Shown here in pieces: positions 32,166 to 42,295 of a stretch of 47,292 bases of DNA. Position numbers and translations under genes: made by a program. The notes beneath the pieces are model-generated. The model was not told the DNA's origin. It was given only the letters and a program-made list of their open reading frames with translations, and searched no databases. The stretch is from Pinguiococcus pyrenoidosus (lineage: Eukaryota; Sar; Pinguiophyceae; Pinguiochrysidales; Pinguiochrysidaceae), in contig JAAMXY010000222.1 of assembly GCA_019677205.1 (NCBI GenBank), positions 1 through 47,292 on the forward strand, in the 5' to 3' direction. Each line of letters begins with the position of its first letter. The stretch's first letter is position 1.

Positions 32166-33234
32166 ATGGATACGGCCGCAGATCGCGCGTTTGCGGAGCG
32201 CTTTCCACCTCCGCGCCTGCCGACCGAGCTGGAGCCGCGATCGGAACCCGCCCTACCGTCTCTGGGCGTGTTCGCGGCCTCTCTTCGCCTCCCCAGCTTC
32301 AACAGCGAAGTGGTGCCCAACTTCAGAGATCTCATCTTCGGCTCCGGAGAGGGAGAGACCACGAAGGCCTCAGTGGTGAAGAGGCGCCGGCGAAAATCCA
32401 GTGCAGCAGGGGTGTCCGCACCGAAAGAGGAGGCGTCGGCCGCCGGTAGTGCCGCCGCAGCGGCGGATTCCGGACGGCAAATCGGCAGCGATGACTCTGC
32501 AGATGCAGCTGGGAAGGGAGACTTCGCGGCGGCGGAGAGCAAAGAGGTGGTGGAAGTGGTGGAGGAGATCCCGACCACCATGAGAACCCAGTGGCCGTAC
32601 AAGCTCTTTGGATTCGAGGCGCGGAGCCTCCGACGAGGCTCGTCCAACGGCTCGGAGTTTAGCAAGGGCGCCCTGGGGCTGATCGTGGACGCGGTGTCGC
32701 AGGAAGAAGACGAAGATGGAGACGCGGAGGTCGTCAAGCGGATCGTGACCGAGGAGATTATGCTGCACGTGAGCCGCTGTCTTCCCGCTCTCGTGCGGAT
32801 GCACAACTGGAAGCTGCTGTACAGCATGCGAAGTCACGGTGCGTCCTTCAGCACGCTGGCACGGCGAGTCAAGATGTATGAGAACACGCTGCTTGTGGTG
32901 CACACGACCAATGGGGAGGTCTTTGGCGGCTTTGCGACGCGGCCGTGGGAGTTTAAGGTGGAAGAGAAGGATGCCCAGTACTACGGATCCGGCCAAAGCT
33001 TCCTCTTTCGCGTGAACGAAGAGCTGCAGGACCAGGAGGACGGCATCGTGCAGTTCTGGGAACGTGTCTCCGTCTTTCCGTGGAGCGGCCGGAACAGCTA
33101 CTTCCAGCTTTCCAGCAAGAACAGCCTCGCGTTTGGCGCCGGAGGCGCTTCCTTTGGATTGTATATTGGACGCAATGGGTACGCAGGCAGAGCTGGGCAT
33201 CTCGTACATCCTCCTGAGTGCTCATACATACATA

Positions 33235-33272
<38 letters not shown>

Positions 33273-33564
33273 ACAGACGCGGGTACGATCTGGCTAGCGG
33301 GAGCTCCGGAGCTTGCGACACCTACGCCAACGAGCCGCTGGCTCCTGTTTCTGGCCCTGATTTTGACATCGTGGAGCTGGAGGTGAGGATCTTTCCGGTG
33401 CTTTCTTTGGTGCCTCACCAATGAAGGACGATCTATCAGGGCCTAACCGAGCTGTCAAATGCATTTGGTAGATGTGGGCCCCAACGAAGGCGCACACGGA
33501 GCTGGAGGCGCACTCGGAGGGTCCTCCGCAACCGCGTCGAAATCGAAGAAGCAGACGGATGTGA
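32166..33564 (+). CDS. TLDc domain protein (OXR1/TBC1D24-like family)
   Basis: TLDc proteins bind the V-ATPase and act in oxidative-stress resistance and membrane traffic. Exons 32166-33178, 33277-33382 and 33472-33564 join in phase for 403 residues. The N-terminal half is low-complexity: a KRRRRK patch, an Ala/Ser-rich stretch and an acidic segment, probably disordered. The TLDc domain covers about residues 185-385: LPALVRMHNWKLLYSMRSHG, then YENTLLVVHTTNGEVFGGFA, SFLFRV, NSYFQLSSKNSLAFGAGG, FGLYIG, then CDTYANEPL and FDIVELE followed by a Trp after the last splice, all in family order. No RhoGAP, TBC, LysM or EF-hand partner domain is present. The protein ends in an Arg-rich tail (RRNRRSRRM). 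The exact member of the family cannot be assigned; the gene structure is well supported by frame and motif continuity. Confidence 0.91.
33235..33268. repeat. CT microsatellite in the TLDc gene intron
   Basis: About 16 CT units with one TTT interruption, ending eight bases before the acceptor CTACAG at 33276. On the coding strand it forms the pyrimidine tract of this intron. Confidence 0.95.
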
Positions 33565-33768
33565 TGCCGTGACACTATTGTCGAGCGCGACCACGAAGAA
33601 ATGACCTAGGGATACTTCTATCATACCCTCGACTCGCAGTCAGGGAACCCTTGTCCGATCGTGTGGAACTAGTCGTGTTGAATGAATCGCTCCCAGTGTA
33701 CATACGGCCTGGACAGTCGGGCGCTTCATGGAGAGCTTAGAGGACAAAGTACCTTCCGTCTGGGCCTA

Positions 33769-36217
33769 TTATGTCTCTGTGCTATTCGCATCGTTTGCAT
33801 TTGAGCCGACCCCCTCTTCGCTCCCGATAATCTCGTCGGTGTCATCTCCGGCGTCCGAAATCCTGTACTCCATGCAAATGTCGTAGCGAGAAGATGGCGC
33901 AGATGCTCCGACGTACTTGATGAATCGCATGACCTGATCGTTCTCCCGAATTCAGTTTGTCCCCCGACGCGACAAGGATTTTAGATGCACGATTCAGCGA
34001 CGAACCTCGGTGTCCCTCAGCACCAAGCTTAGGGAGTTGTGTCGAGGCGACACGGACACCAACGGACCATCGTCATCATCTTCCCTGCAACGCGCTCGGC
34101 CCACGTAAGGAGGCGTGGCCGCTACGCAGCAAGGACACAGTGGATGAGCGCACCTGAAGACTGCGGCCGCAGCTCCGCTCGTGCTGTCATCGGCTGCCAC
34201 GTAGCAATCAAAGGCGCCAAAATCCCCGGTGTCGAAGGCGGCTGCAGAATGCCGGAAAGGTGCCGAGCGTCCCTCTTATACTTTGCACTGTTGGAAGGCT
34301 GCGGAGTTTGGGCCCTACCTTCGTCCGTTCCCTTGGGAAGCACGCACAAGGTCGCATCCAGCCTGTGCTCCGGAGCCATCGCATCTGCGTGCGCCACCGT
34401 GTAATCAAGTCCACGGCGAAACCAGCGTGACTGGCCTCGATGGGCGCATGGCAGCATGGTCGTGTACAGGCTCAGCAATCTAGCAAAGGCTGGAGAGGCA
34501 AAGAGCTCCCGCCGCAATGCCTCGAGGCTTGCACAGAGCCCCTTCGCATTGCCCCGCGCCCTCAGATAGTGCTGCAGATGCGGAGGCCCAACCTCCTCCC
34601 AGCTGTCGCCGGCATCCGGACACGGTCGCAGTGCTGGATCGGGGCTGCCTTCCTCGTTCTCCAACAGCAGCGGCTCGAGCTCGGCTAGCTTCCCTTCATT
34701 CAGGAAGTCGCGCAGCTCCACGGAGCTCTCCTCAATGAATTGGGCGCTGATCTTCTGGATGTTCTCCTTCTCCAGGAACTCGGCATTAACAAAGCTGCAG
34801 AGAAACTCCTTCTCGCTCGGCGTCAGCGAATCGGACTCCTCCGCAGACGATTCGTCCGCCGGCACGTCCAGGTCCTCAAAGTCCTCCTCCTTTGTGAGCC
34901 CGCCTCCGACTTGAAGATGAATCCTAGGGCACACCAAGCGATTGTGAGCACGACTATCATGGTTAGGATGACGGCAACTGTGACAAGGAGGCCGCTCGCG
35001 TCTTGCAAGGAAAGCACGGCGCCTACAAGCCCACCTTGATGCGGCTGCTTCGTCCGTGCTGGTTGCTTTGGACTCGTCCCAATGAAACCAACCACTGATG
35101 CTCAACCGTGGCTTGCCGTCGGCGAACACCTCTTGCACCTTTGAAGCGAACCAACAGCATTAACAACAACAGAAACAGCAACAAAAACAGCAACAAAAAC
35201 AGCAACAGAAACAGCAACAAAACAACAACAGAAACAGCAACAAAACAACAACAGAAACAGCAACAAAAACAGCAGCAACAGCAACGCGGTACCAAGACTC
35301 AATCCCTCGGCAGACAAGAAGCGCGGCCAACCTGATGATAGCTGACTCCCGGTTGCACGGCGAAGAAGGCCATCGTATTAAAGGTCGGCAGGATGCCCCT
35401 CGCGGGATTGAAGGCCGGTTGGGCGGGCCCATCGAGAGCATACAGCTCCAGCGAACCGCCGTCAGCTTGGCTCCAGGCCTCGTCGTCGGTGAGGTAGATG
35501 ATATACGACACCGCGCGCGAGCCGATCACGTCGTCATGACAGAGCAGATGGCCTCCCTAGACAGTTGGGCGATCGTGTCAAAGATGCTCTGCTCGATCAG
35601 CCGAGGGCTCCATGCATGAACGTTCCTCCTGCGGCGCACCTTCATGTACACGTTTGCACTGCAATCCTGGTTCGTGCCGCTGAGAGGCTTACATCCTGTG
35701 GTCTACGCCAGCTTAGCTCGCATTCAGGTTCTGGTCAGGAGGTCCTCCTACCTTCGAAATAAAGTCTCGGAACGACGGCCCATACAACTCGTCCAACAAG
35801 GCCATCGTCACGGGCAGCTTCTCGGCGAGATCACGGTGCTCAGCGAGCCGCAGATTCCCCAGATCCATCGTTTGGTACACCTGAGGTCCTCAGAAATCAA
35901 TCTCCTGGGATGCTCGTCTGAACTCCGAAGGACATGGTTCTGACCTTGAAGAGGTCGCTCTCCTTGTATTTCGCCGTAAGGTGCTCCACGAGCTCTCGCC
36001 GGACCGCCTTCATCTGCACTCCCGCCGCACTTTTTTAAGCTTGCGCTGAAGATCCGCCGCTCAGATCATCCAAAAGCACCTTGGAGGGAATCCCCAGCTC
36101 CGTCACCACTCCATGAGCATATGGCTCAGCTGAGGCATAGGCTTCGCGAGCGGAAGAGGCGTCGAAAGTCGCCAGCGACAACACCGAGGCCTTGAATCGC
36201 TTGGTCTCGCGCGACAT
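33769..36217 (-). CDS. OGFOD1: OGFOD1/Tpa1 homolog, 2-oxoglutarate Fe(II) prolyl 3-hydroxylase
   Basis: OGFOD1 hydroxylates a proline of ribosomal protein uS12 (RPS23) and affects translation and stress granules. Ten minus-strand exons fit in phase: 36217-36080, 36013-35945, 35880-35752, 35687-35640, 35556-35332, 35138-35035, 34923-34319, 34241-34154, 34084-34006 and 33933-33769, for 549 residues (human 542). The N-terminal catalytic domain keeps the Fe ligands His135 and Asp137 (CHDDVIGSRAVSY) and His202 (SYHQ), and the 2-oxoglutarate Arg214 (PRLSISGWF). The second, non-catalytic jelly-roll domain also matches: VNAEFLEKENIQKI, WFRRGLDYTVAH, GAFDCYVAADD, HNSLSLVLRDTE, and the end VMRFIKYVGASAPSSRYDI. 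The product should be active in the cytosol or nucleus. The small exon 35687-35640 has a weak acceptor and is the least certain part. The tail after the second domain is acidic. Confidence 0.92.
35158..35285. repeat. CAACAA/CAGAAA low-complexity repeat in an OGFOD1 intron
   Basis: About 125 bases of imperfect ACAGCAACAAAA and ACAGAAACAGC units. It fills most of the 193-base intron 35331-35139 of OGFOD1, the longest intron in that gene. On the transcribed strand it is T-rich (GTTGCTGTTTTT) and lies just upstream of the acceptor TTCAAAG. Confidence 0.92.
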
Positions 36218-36550
36218 GGAGAGGCCACGAGGAGGACTACGCGTGTCCCCCAGCACCCCAAAGATCCGAACCTTTGAAGGTGGACAAGAAACACTGCAAG
36301 ATAGATCCTTCGGCAGCGGAAATGTGACGTTTGAACGCCGAATCCTGTGGCTCACAATCGCCGCGTGACAGAAGGACACAAGGTAGCTTCCGCCGCAACC
36401 CGACTGCGCCGCCCTCCGCGCGCGCTCTGCGCCGCGCTCCGCTCCCAATCTTCGCTCTCGCCTGTAGAGAAGCTAAGCCAGAGTGAGAGCGGCGGTCTCC
36501 GGCCGAAAAACTGGAAAGCAGTGGCGCTTCTGCCGCGACGTGACAGACGG
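36218..36550. other. divergent intergenic region, OGFOD1 / LRR gene
   Basis: A 333-base shared upstream region of two divergent genes. The LRR frame stays open upstream of its ATG without a further ATG, so part may be 5' UTR. No defined element was seen. Confidence 0.5.
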
Positions 36551-38713
36551 ATGGCACTGGCGGCCGCGCGCGCGCCGCCGGCGCTGCAGGATCTGAGCTC
36601 CGTGGCCGTCCTGGCGCTCCTCGTGGACCAGTGTGGCGACGAGGATGAGGCGCTGCCCTTCGAGCTGCTGAGAGACTTCGATCTGGCGGCGTCGACGTTT
36701 CTGCTGTCGCTGTTCGAGTCGATTCAGCCGCGGAACTCGGGCCCTTACGCCGCTTTCTACGGCAATGCGGCGCTGAAAGCGCTAGATTTGCGCTCTTTCG
36801 ATGAGGCGCAGCGGACGGACCTCATGAAGGACCTGTGCTATGGCGCAGCTCCGCATCTGGCGGAGCTCTGCCTCGGAGGCCAGCAGATCTCGGACCGCCA
36901 GCTGCGTCTCTTGGCCGAGAGCTGTCCGGCGCTGCGGGAGTTGGTGCTCGTGGAGTGCACGGGTTTCACTGACGAGGCGTTCCGAGATTTCGGCTGCGTG
37001 GAGACGCTTTTCCTTCGCCAGTGTGGCGTCAAACCGCTCGGGAGAGCTTTCGCTGAGGCGCTTGCTGCGGTGCGAGTCCTCGATCTGGCCAATACGCCCA
37101 CGACGAGGAGCTTCTGGGACACCCTGCTCGATCAGAGCGAAAGTGTGCTCGAGGAAGTTCATATGGATAACTTGGGGGCCTATCTGCCGACACCCAAAGA
37201 GGCCTGCGTCCGGGCGGCGGATGTGGCGGAGATCTTGGGCTCGGCATTGCCGCGCTTCACGGTGCTCCGCGCTCGCTTCTTGGAGCTGCATTTGGACGAT
37301 GTCTTCACCGCCTTTGCCGATGATAACTTGAAAAGCATCGCAAACCTGATCGAACTCGACGTCAGCTACACCGACTTTGACGATCAGTGCATGCGAGCCT
37401 TGGTCCGGGCAGCGGCGCAGAGTGTGGCGGCCGACTTGGATGCGCCAGCGGTGGCTCTGAAAAGCCTGAAGGCGCGCTTAACTCGCATCCAGAGGGCGGG
37501 GGTGCGAGCGCTCACAGATGCCGCGGCGCTCTTTGACAACCTTGAGATCCTCGACCTCGGCAAGAACGTGCTTGCCCACGGGGACCCGTCGAGCGCCATC
37601 GGAGAGAGGCTGAACCTGGGAGCGCTCAGGAATCTGCAGGAATTGGCAATGGATCACGTCCAGATGACTGTAGATTGGACGCAGACGGAGGGCGGCCTGG
37701 CCATGGATCTCGGGCTGAAGGCAAGGCTGAGGTCGCTGGACGTGTCCTTTGTGCGAGCCTTCTATCGGGATCTGCCCGAAGGAGCCGAGGCTTTGGGGGT
37801 GCCGGATCCCTTCTCCCTGGGAATGGGCCCACCCGCCTTCGCACGCCTCCTGGTGCCGACGGAGTTGTCGTCGACGCTGAGGGAACTGATTCTCTCGCGA
37901 GTCGTCATGCCTCGCGATGAGCTGCGCTCCACCATCATGAACCTTCCGAAGCTTCGCACGCTGGTGCTGGATCACATGTATGATGGCTTCCGCGACGATG
38001 AGTTTGATGCGGTCCTTGGATTGGCAAGGTTGAGAAAGCTGTCAATCGTCAACACAATGGTGTCCGCCACCACCCTGCACGCCTACATCCTGGAGAACCC
38101 CGCCGGGAGGAAGCTGGAAGAGCTCTCGTGCGGATTTGCGCCCAACAAGAGCTCCATGGAAGGAACCCCCATGTTTTCGTGCATCAGCCAACCTCTGGCC
38201 GCGAAGCTGATGGGCCTCGTCGAGGAGCGGCGGTGGAAGAGCCATTGGGCAGATCGCGTGGGCGGCCGTGATCTCGACGAGTTCTGGCTCCTCCGTCGGA
38301 GTCCGAGTGACGTGTCCAGCCACGTGCGCAAGAGCTCCAAGAGGTCCAGACGCCATCCCGGAGTGTTTTCGAATGCGGGACAGAGTCGCGAGCTGTACCG
38401 CCAGGCCGCGATGCTTCGTCGCGTCAACGCCCGCAAGCCCATGATGAAAGTCGGTGTAGAAGCGGAGAAGGTGACGCAGGACGAGCAGGGCGAGAGAAGC
38501 GCGGACGAGACAAGGGTGCTTGTGAGATACACGTATGACGAGCTTACCCAGCTGAGGCAGAGCGCCCCTAAGCGCAGCCTGCCCCGAGAGGCCCGGGCAG
38601 CCATTGTGAGGATCCAGGACGCTACTCGCGGCGCGAGGGAGGCACCTGCGGAGCCACGATCGGCGTGGCGCTCCTCTCGCGGGACGCAAAGAGTGGAGTC
38701 GAAGTGGAGGTGA
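36551..38713 (+). CDS. leucine-rich repeat protein with a C-terminal IQ-like motif
   Basis: A single-exon gene of 720 residues from the first in-frame ATG (MALAAARAPPALQDLSSVAV). Irregular leucine-rich repeats run from about residue 75 to 540: units such as LKALDLRSFDEAQ, LAELCLGGQQISDRQL, LRELVLVECTGFTDEAF, NLIELDVSYTDFDD, NLEILDLGKNVL and LRTLVLDHMYDGF. They resemble the cysteine-containing or RNI-type repeats of ZYG11/ZER1-like and F-box LRR proteins, but no F-box or VHL box could be seen. The C-terminal 150 residues are basic and probably disordered, with KSSKRSRRH and one IQ-like motif, IVRIQDATRGARE, near residue 690, a possible calmodulin or light-chain site. Function is not assignable; scaffold or substrate-recognition roles are inferred. 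It converges on the acyltransferase gene with a 238-base gap. Confidence 0.82.
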   Translation: MALAAARAPPALQDLSSVAVLALLVDQCGDEDEALPFELLRDFDLAASTFLLSLFESIQPRNSGPYAAFYGNAALKALDLRSFDEAQRTDLMKDLCYGAAPHLAELCLGGQQISDRQLRLLAESCPALRELVLVECTGFTDEAFRDFGCVETLFLRQCGVKPLGRAFAEALAAVRVLDLANTPTTRSFWDTLLDQSESVLEEVHMDNLGAYLPTPKEACVRAADVAEILGSALPRFTVLRARFLELHLDDVFTAFADDNLKSIANLIELDVSYTDFDDQCMRALVRAAAQSVAADLDAPAVALKSLKARLTRIQRAGVRALTDAAALFDNLEILDLGKNVLAHGDPSSAIGERLNLGALRNLQELAMDHVQMTVDWTQTEGGLAMDLGLKARLRSLDVSFVRAFYRDLPEGAEALGVPDPFSLGMGPPAFARLLVPTELSSTLRELILSRVVMPRDELRSTIMNLPKLRTLVLDHMYDGFRDDEFDAVLGLARLRKLSIVNTMVSATTLHAYILENPAGRKLEELSCGFAPNKSSMEGTPMFSCISQPLAAKLMGLVEERRWKSHWADRVGGRDLDEFWLLRRSPSDVSSHVRKSSKRSRRHPGVFSNAGQSRELYRQAAMLRRVNARKPMMKVGVEAEKVTQDEQGERSADETRVLVRYTYDELTQLRQSAPKRSLPREARAAIVRIQDATRGAREAPAEPRSAWRSSRGTQRVESKWR

Positions 38714-38951
38714 CAAGGACGATTCATCAACTTCGTGCCTTCTCTTAAACATTCTATTCTCTTCAAAGCCTTTCGGCCGTCTCGACTGGATGCGATGTGG
38801 AGCTACGCTTGTGGTCGCCTCGTCTTCGTCACATCCCTCTGGTTGCCCGAAGCGATGAACGAAGCTTCTCCGGGAGCCCCTGCGATGCCTCCAACAACCC
38901 CAACGCCTCCGCGCGGAGAGCGTGCTTCTCAGTCAGCCTCACGCTGCGCCG

Positions 38952-41824
38952 CTATCCGAGGAGAGCGGCTTGATGTACTCCCGCCCGATCCCCTGGGCTT
39001 GCAGGCCTGCGAAACGCCACGCCGTGAGTCCGCGGTGCCTGATAGTCTGCGAGCGTGATGCGCGGCTTACCGTCGTCATAGACGACATCATACGATCCGT
39101 CCATGTTGATGCTTTCGATTGTGGCACGGTAGAACCTTGTTCCCCCGCGGGATCGAACGTACACGTGCTCATTCAGCTGCAGCGGAGTTCTGTCGATGTC
39201 GTTCCTCGAGGCATCTAGCTCGGCGTCGCTGCTGCTACCCTCGAGGATCTCTTCAATGCCCTGCGAGCCATAGATTTCCTCGCTCAGGGCCCCCGAGAAG
39301 CTGACATCCCTTGAATCGAGTCCCGCAAGCTTCCGTGCCCTCGCGCCCTCATCTGGATCATCCACCGCGCAGGTTCCGTACATCTGACAGAACGGCAACT
39401 CGACAAACAGATAGAGCAGGACCGCCAAGACCAGCGATGTCAAGATGGCTCCGAAGTAAACGAGGATTAGCGCGGACAGATTCCAGTGCACTCTCTGCGA
39501 GGGAAGAGCACGACGTCAGGATGTCGCCAGGTATGAAGCAGCAGCACAGTAGTTGCACGTACCGTCTGCAGCTGGAGCAGGTACCAGTCGAGGACCGGCA
39601 CGGAGACGAGAAAGAAGGAGTAGGCCAGTCGCCCACCCACGGTCATAAAATGGCTGCCAAGCACTGTCTGGACCACGCCGCCTTGCCGGTTGAAGAGAAT
39701 GAAGCAGACGATTGCCACGCCGAGGGCAAAGGCCGGTCGTCCGAACGCGACGTACAGCGCATTGACTTCGTTCTTGTACGCGAAAGGGGGACTCCTCGAC
39801 TCGTGCTGAGATGGCTCCACCACTGCATAGAGAGTGCTCAAGATGAGGAAGGCAGCCGTCGCAAACAAGAGAGCCAGGGTACTCCGCGACAGGTGCCTCT
39901 GAAAGCGTCTCAGGCCGGCGGGCCGGCTACTCGGGCTTTGCTGTGCGCCATCCCCCGCCGCCGGAACGGTCCGTTCTGCCGTCCACTCCTCCCAGAAGAA
40001 GGCGAACAAGAGGCCGATGCAATACGACGGCACGCGAGAGGCAGGACCGAGATAGTACTCCCAATAGAAGTCCGAGCTCTCCGTGAAGAAGAAGGGCGAC
40101 CACTCCTCGAGGTAGCTGTTGGCGTAGCTCCGGAAGATGGAGGCGAGCATCAGCGCCCCCGTTGGAAGCACTCCGGCGACGTAGCTGATCTGATGCCCGT
40201 GTCGAAGCCGTAGATCCGCGGCGAGCGCCTTCGAGGTGCGCCTCGAGATGAGCACGTACAGCCAAACCAGGACGGGTGTCAGCAACGCGTACTGCACCAA
40301 CGCCGCGAGGAACCAGGCGTGCTCCAGGCATTGGTCCTCCCTCGTGTACTCCAGGTCGACCGCGCTCTCGCTCCTCCAGTCGATGTTGCTCACGTAGAGG
40401 ACATCGAGATGCCAATAGCTCCGGCAGTTGCCCCGATTGCCGTCGTCCCACCACAGACCTCTCCCGATCGTGGGCACGAAATAGGCGGCGCTGAGCGCCA
40501 CGATGAACAGCGCAGGCGTGAGACGAACCAGCCTTGTGACGACATACCGGAGAGTGTCCACGAGGATGAAGAAGATGTTCAAGGGCCTGATGGAGATGTG
40601 ATCCTCTCGGGACCGTGCGTAATCGGGATACAGCCTCCGCACTGCGAGGAAGCCTGCCAGCACGAAGAAGGCCTCCGCGCCGAGATGCCCTTGCGTCACG
40701 GCCGCGTACGACCAGCGGGCGATCCACGAGTTCTCCTTGGTCTCGCCGACGGGGTGGACGTCCGCGTAGTTGTTCTCCCCGGGCCCGTTGATCACCGCGA
40801 AGTACGTGTGGAAGAGCAGAATCCACAACGCGCTGATCACCCGCAGGCCGCTGATCGCGGCCAGGCTACCGGCGCCACTTTTGCGCGGCGCGAGCAACCG
40901 ACGGGTGTTCGCAAACAGGTCAAAGCACAGGAAGCGCCGTTCCCAGCCCCGAGGGCGGTCGCGGCGCTGCTGCGAATCCTGAGCTGGCAGGAGCTCGTCC
41001 ATGGAAGACCCTCGAAACCGGAACTCGTCACCCGCGCCAGCGGCCAGCTGCGTGAACGCGCCTTGGTCCGTCTCGCTTTCTCGCCTTCCATCCGATGTGC
41101 ACACTTCCATGAGGCGCGGGAAGCTGCCCAAGACGGCACCAATGACGGCCAGCAGGCCCAGCAGCACGTAGACCACGATGACAAACGCGGTGCCCGCGTC
41201 GGCCTCGTAGGTCTCAACGCCGCAGCGCACTGGGAGCCCCTGAGACGCGTAGCTCTGCTCTGTGCACTCCAGTGGCACGCATAGCACGTACGCGATGGCC
41301 TCCGTAGGCTCTCCGAACAAGCACGGGTGATGGCCGGACACGTATCGGCAAGCATCCGCATTGCCGAGGTCCACGGCGTTTCTCTCCTCGTAGATGAACC
41401 GCTCCGCCTCGGCACTGTCGTTGGTGGCAGCCTACGTGCAAGCCCTTGAATCAGCTCCGGCTTGAGCACCATTCTGAGGAAAGAAGCGCAAGACAACCGA
41501 TATCCGCCACGCGAAACAGCGCAACCGAGGAGAGCGACTTCGCATCTTTCGGCAGAAGCCTCCGCTTTGCAAACAGCTTTGACCGGATTCTGCGTCCTTC
41601 AGCAGCGGAGATCACCGCTGCGCCTGTCCTCAATTGCTGGGGGATACCTGGAGAGCTGTCAAGGTGGCCAGATCGGCGCTGGACAGCGTGGCTTCCAAGG
41701 CGACGACGGCGTCCAGGGCTTCAACGCGCCGTATCGCCGCTTCGCAGTCAGCTGCCGCGTCCGCCTGCACTCTAGCGACGGCAAAGGCCGCAGAAAGCAA
41801 GAGAAGCAAGCGCAGCGCGCGCAT
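38952..41824 (-). CDS. NRF-6-like acyltransferase-3 membrane protein with a Tudor-like C-terminus
   Basis: Predicted multi-pass membrane acyltransferase of the nose-resistant-to-fluoxetine (NRF-6) group. Exons 41824-41648, 41589-41470, 41431-39563 and 39494-38952 join in phase for 902 residues. Residues 1-21 form a clear signal peptide (MRALRLLLLLSAAFAVARVQA). A Cys-rich lumenal NRF-type region follows, with AVDLGNADACRY and YVLCVPLECTEQS, then a TM helix. The acyltransferase-3 domain begins at LRVISALWILLFHTYF, continues with GAEAFFVLAGFLAVR (family catalytic His region) and about ten TM helices, and ends with VELPF at about 754. After an acidic linker, residues 830-875 resemble a Tudor/Agenet barrel: HVYVRSRGGTRFYRAT and DGSYDVVYDDGKPR. 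Acyl donor and acceptor are unknown. The 38-nt intron between exons 2 and 3 is doubtful and may hide an assembly indel. Confidence 0.83.
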
Positions 41825-42295
41825 GGTGGCCCAGTGCCGCTGAACTTCCGAGATGGCGGCGTTCAAAGGCGTCCGGCCACTGAATTGGCGGGCACCGAGC
41901 CAACGGAATCCTTCTTCTTTTGCCCATTCGATAGCATCGTAAGAAGAAGCGTTTCGAGGCACCGCCGCAAGGTCCGTGGATCCGTCTGTCCCATTCCCAA
42001 GGCGGGCCGGAACGGATGGTTCAGTCCGCGGGTCGTCCGCTTGGAGACGGGCGTTGGATCGGAGAAGAAGAGCTTGGGTTTGTTTCCAGTGCGTGGCCTT
42101 GCATGGCGCTGCGCAGCGTTGCGTTGCGTTGCGTTGCGTTGCGTTGGCAGGGAGATGACGTGATTTTGGCGTGACAGCGAGGCAGGCGACCCTCGGCGCC
42201 CGCTCAACTCTAGAACCACATCGCTGCTCTTATCAAAGTGCCGCCGACTCTCGAGGCACTACACGTGCGGCTGCCGGGGGGCTCATCTTCCGTAT
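41825..42295. other. intergenic region, CAPN7 3' end to acyltransferase start
   Basis: About 470 bases between two minus-strand genes. It should hold the acyltransferase promoter and the CAPN7 3' UTR. A pentamer repeat lies at 42116-42145. No gene was seen. Confidence 0.5.
42116..42145. repeat. GCGTT pentanucleotide repeat, six exact units
   Basis: Six consecutive GCGTT units on the plus strand in the non-coding space upstream of the acyltransferase gene. Confidence 0.97.

Noticed and set aside
36347-36550. N-terminal extension of the LRR protein
   Set aside because: The frame is open but has no ATG before 36551 and is Arg/Ser-rich; it is more likely 5' UTR.
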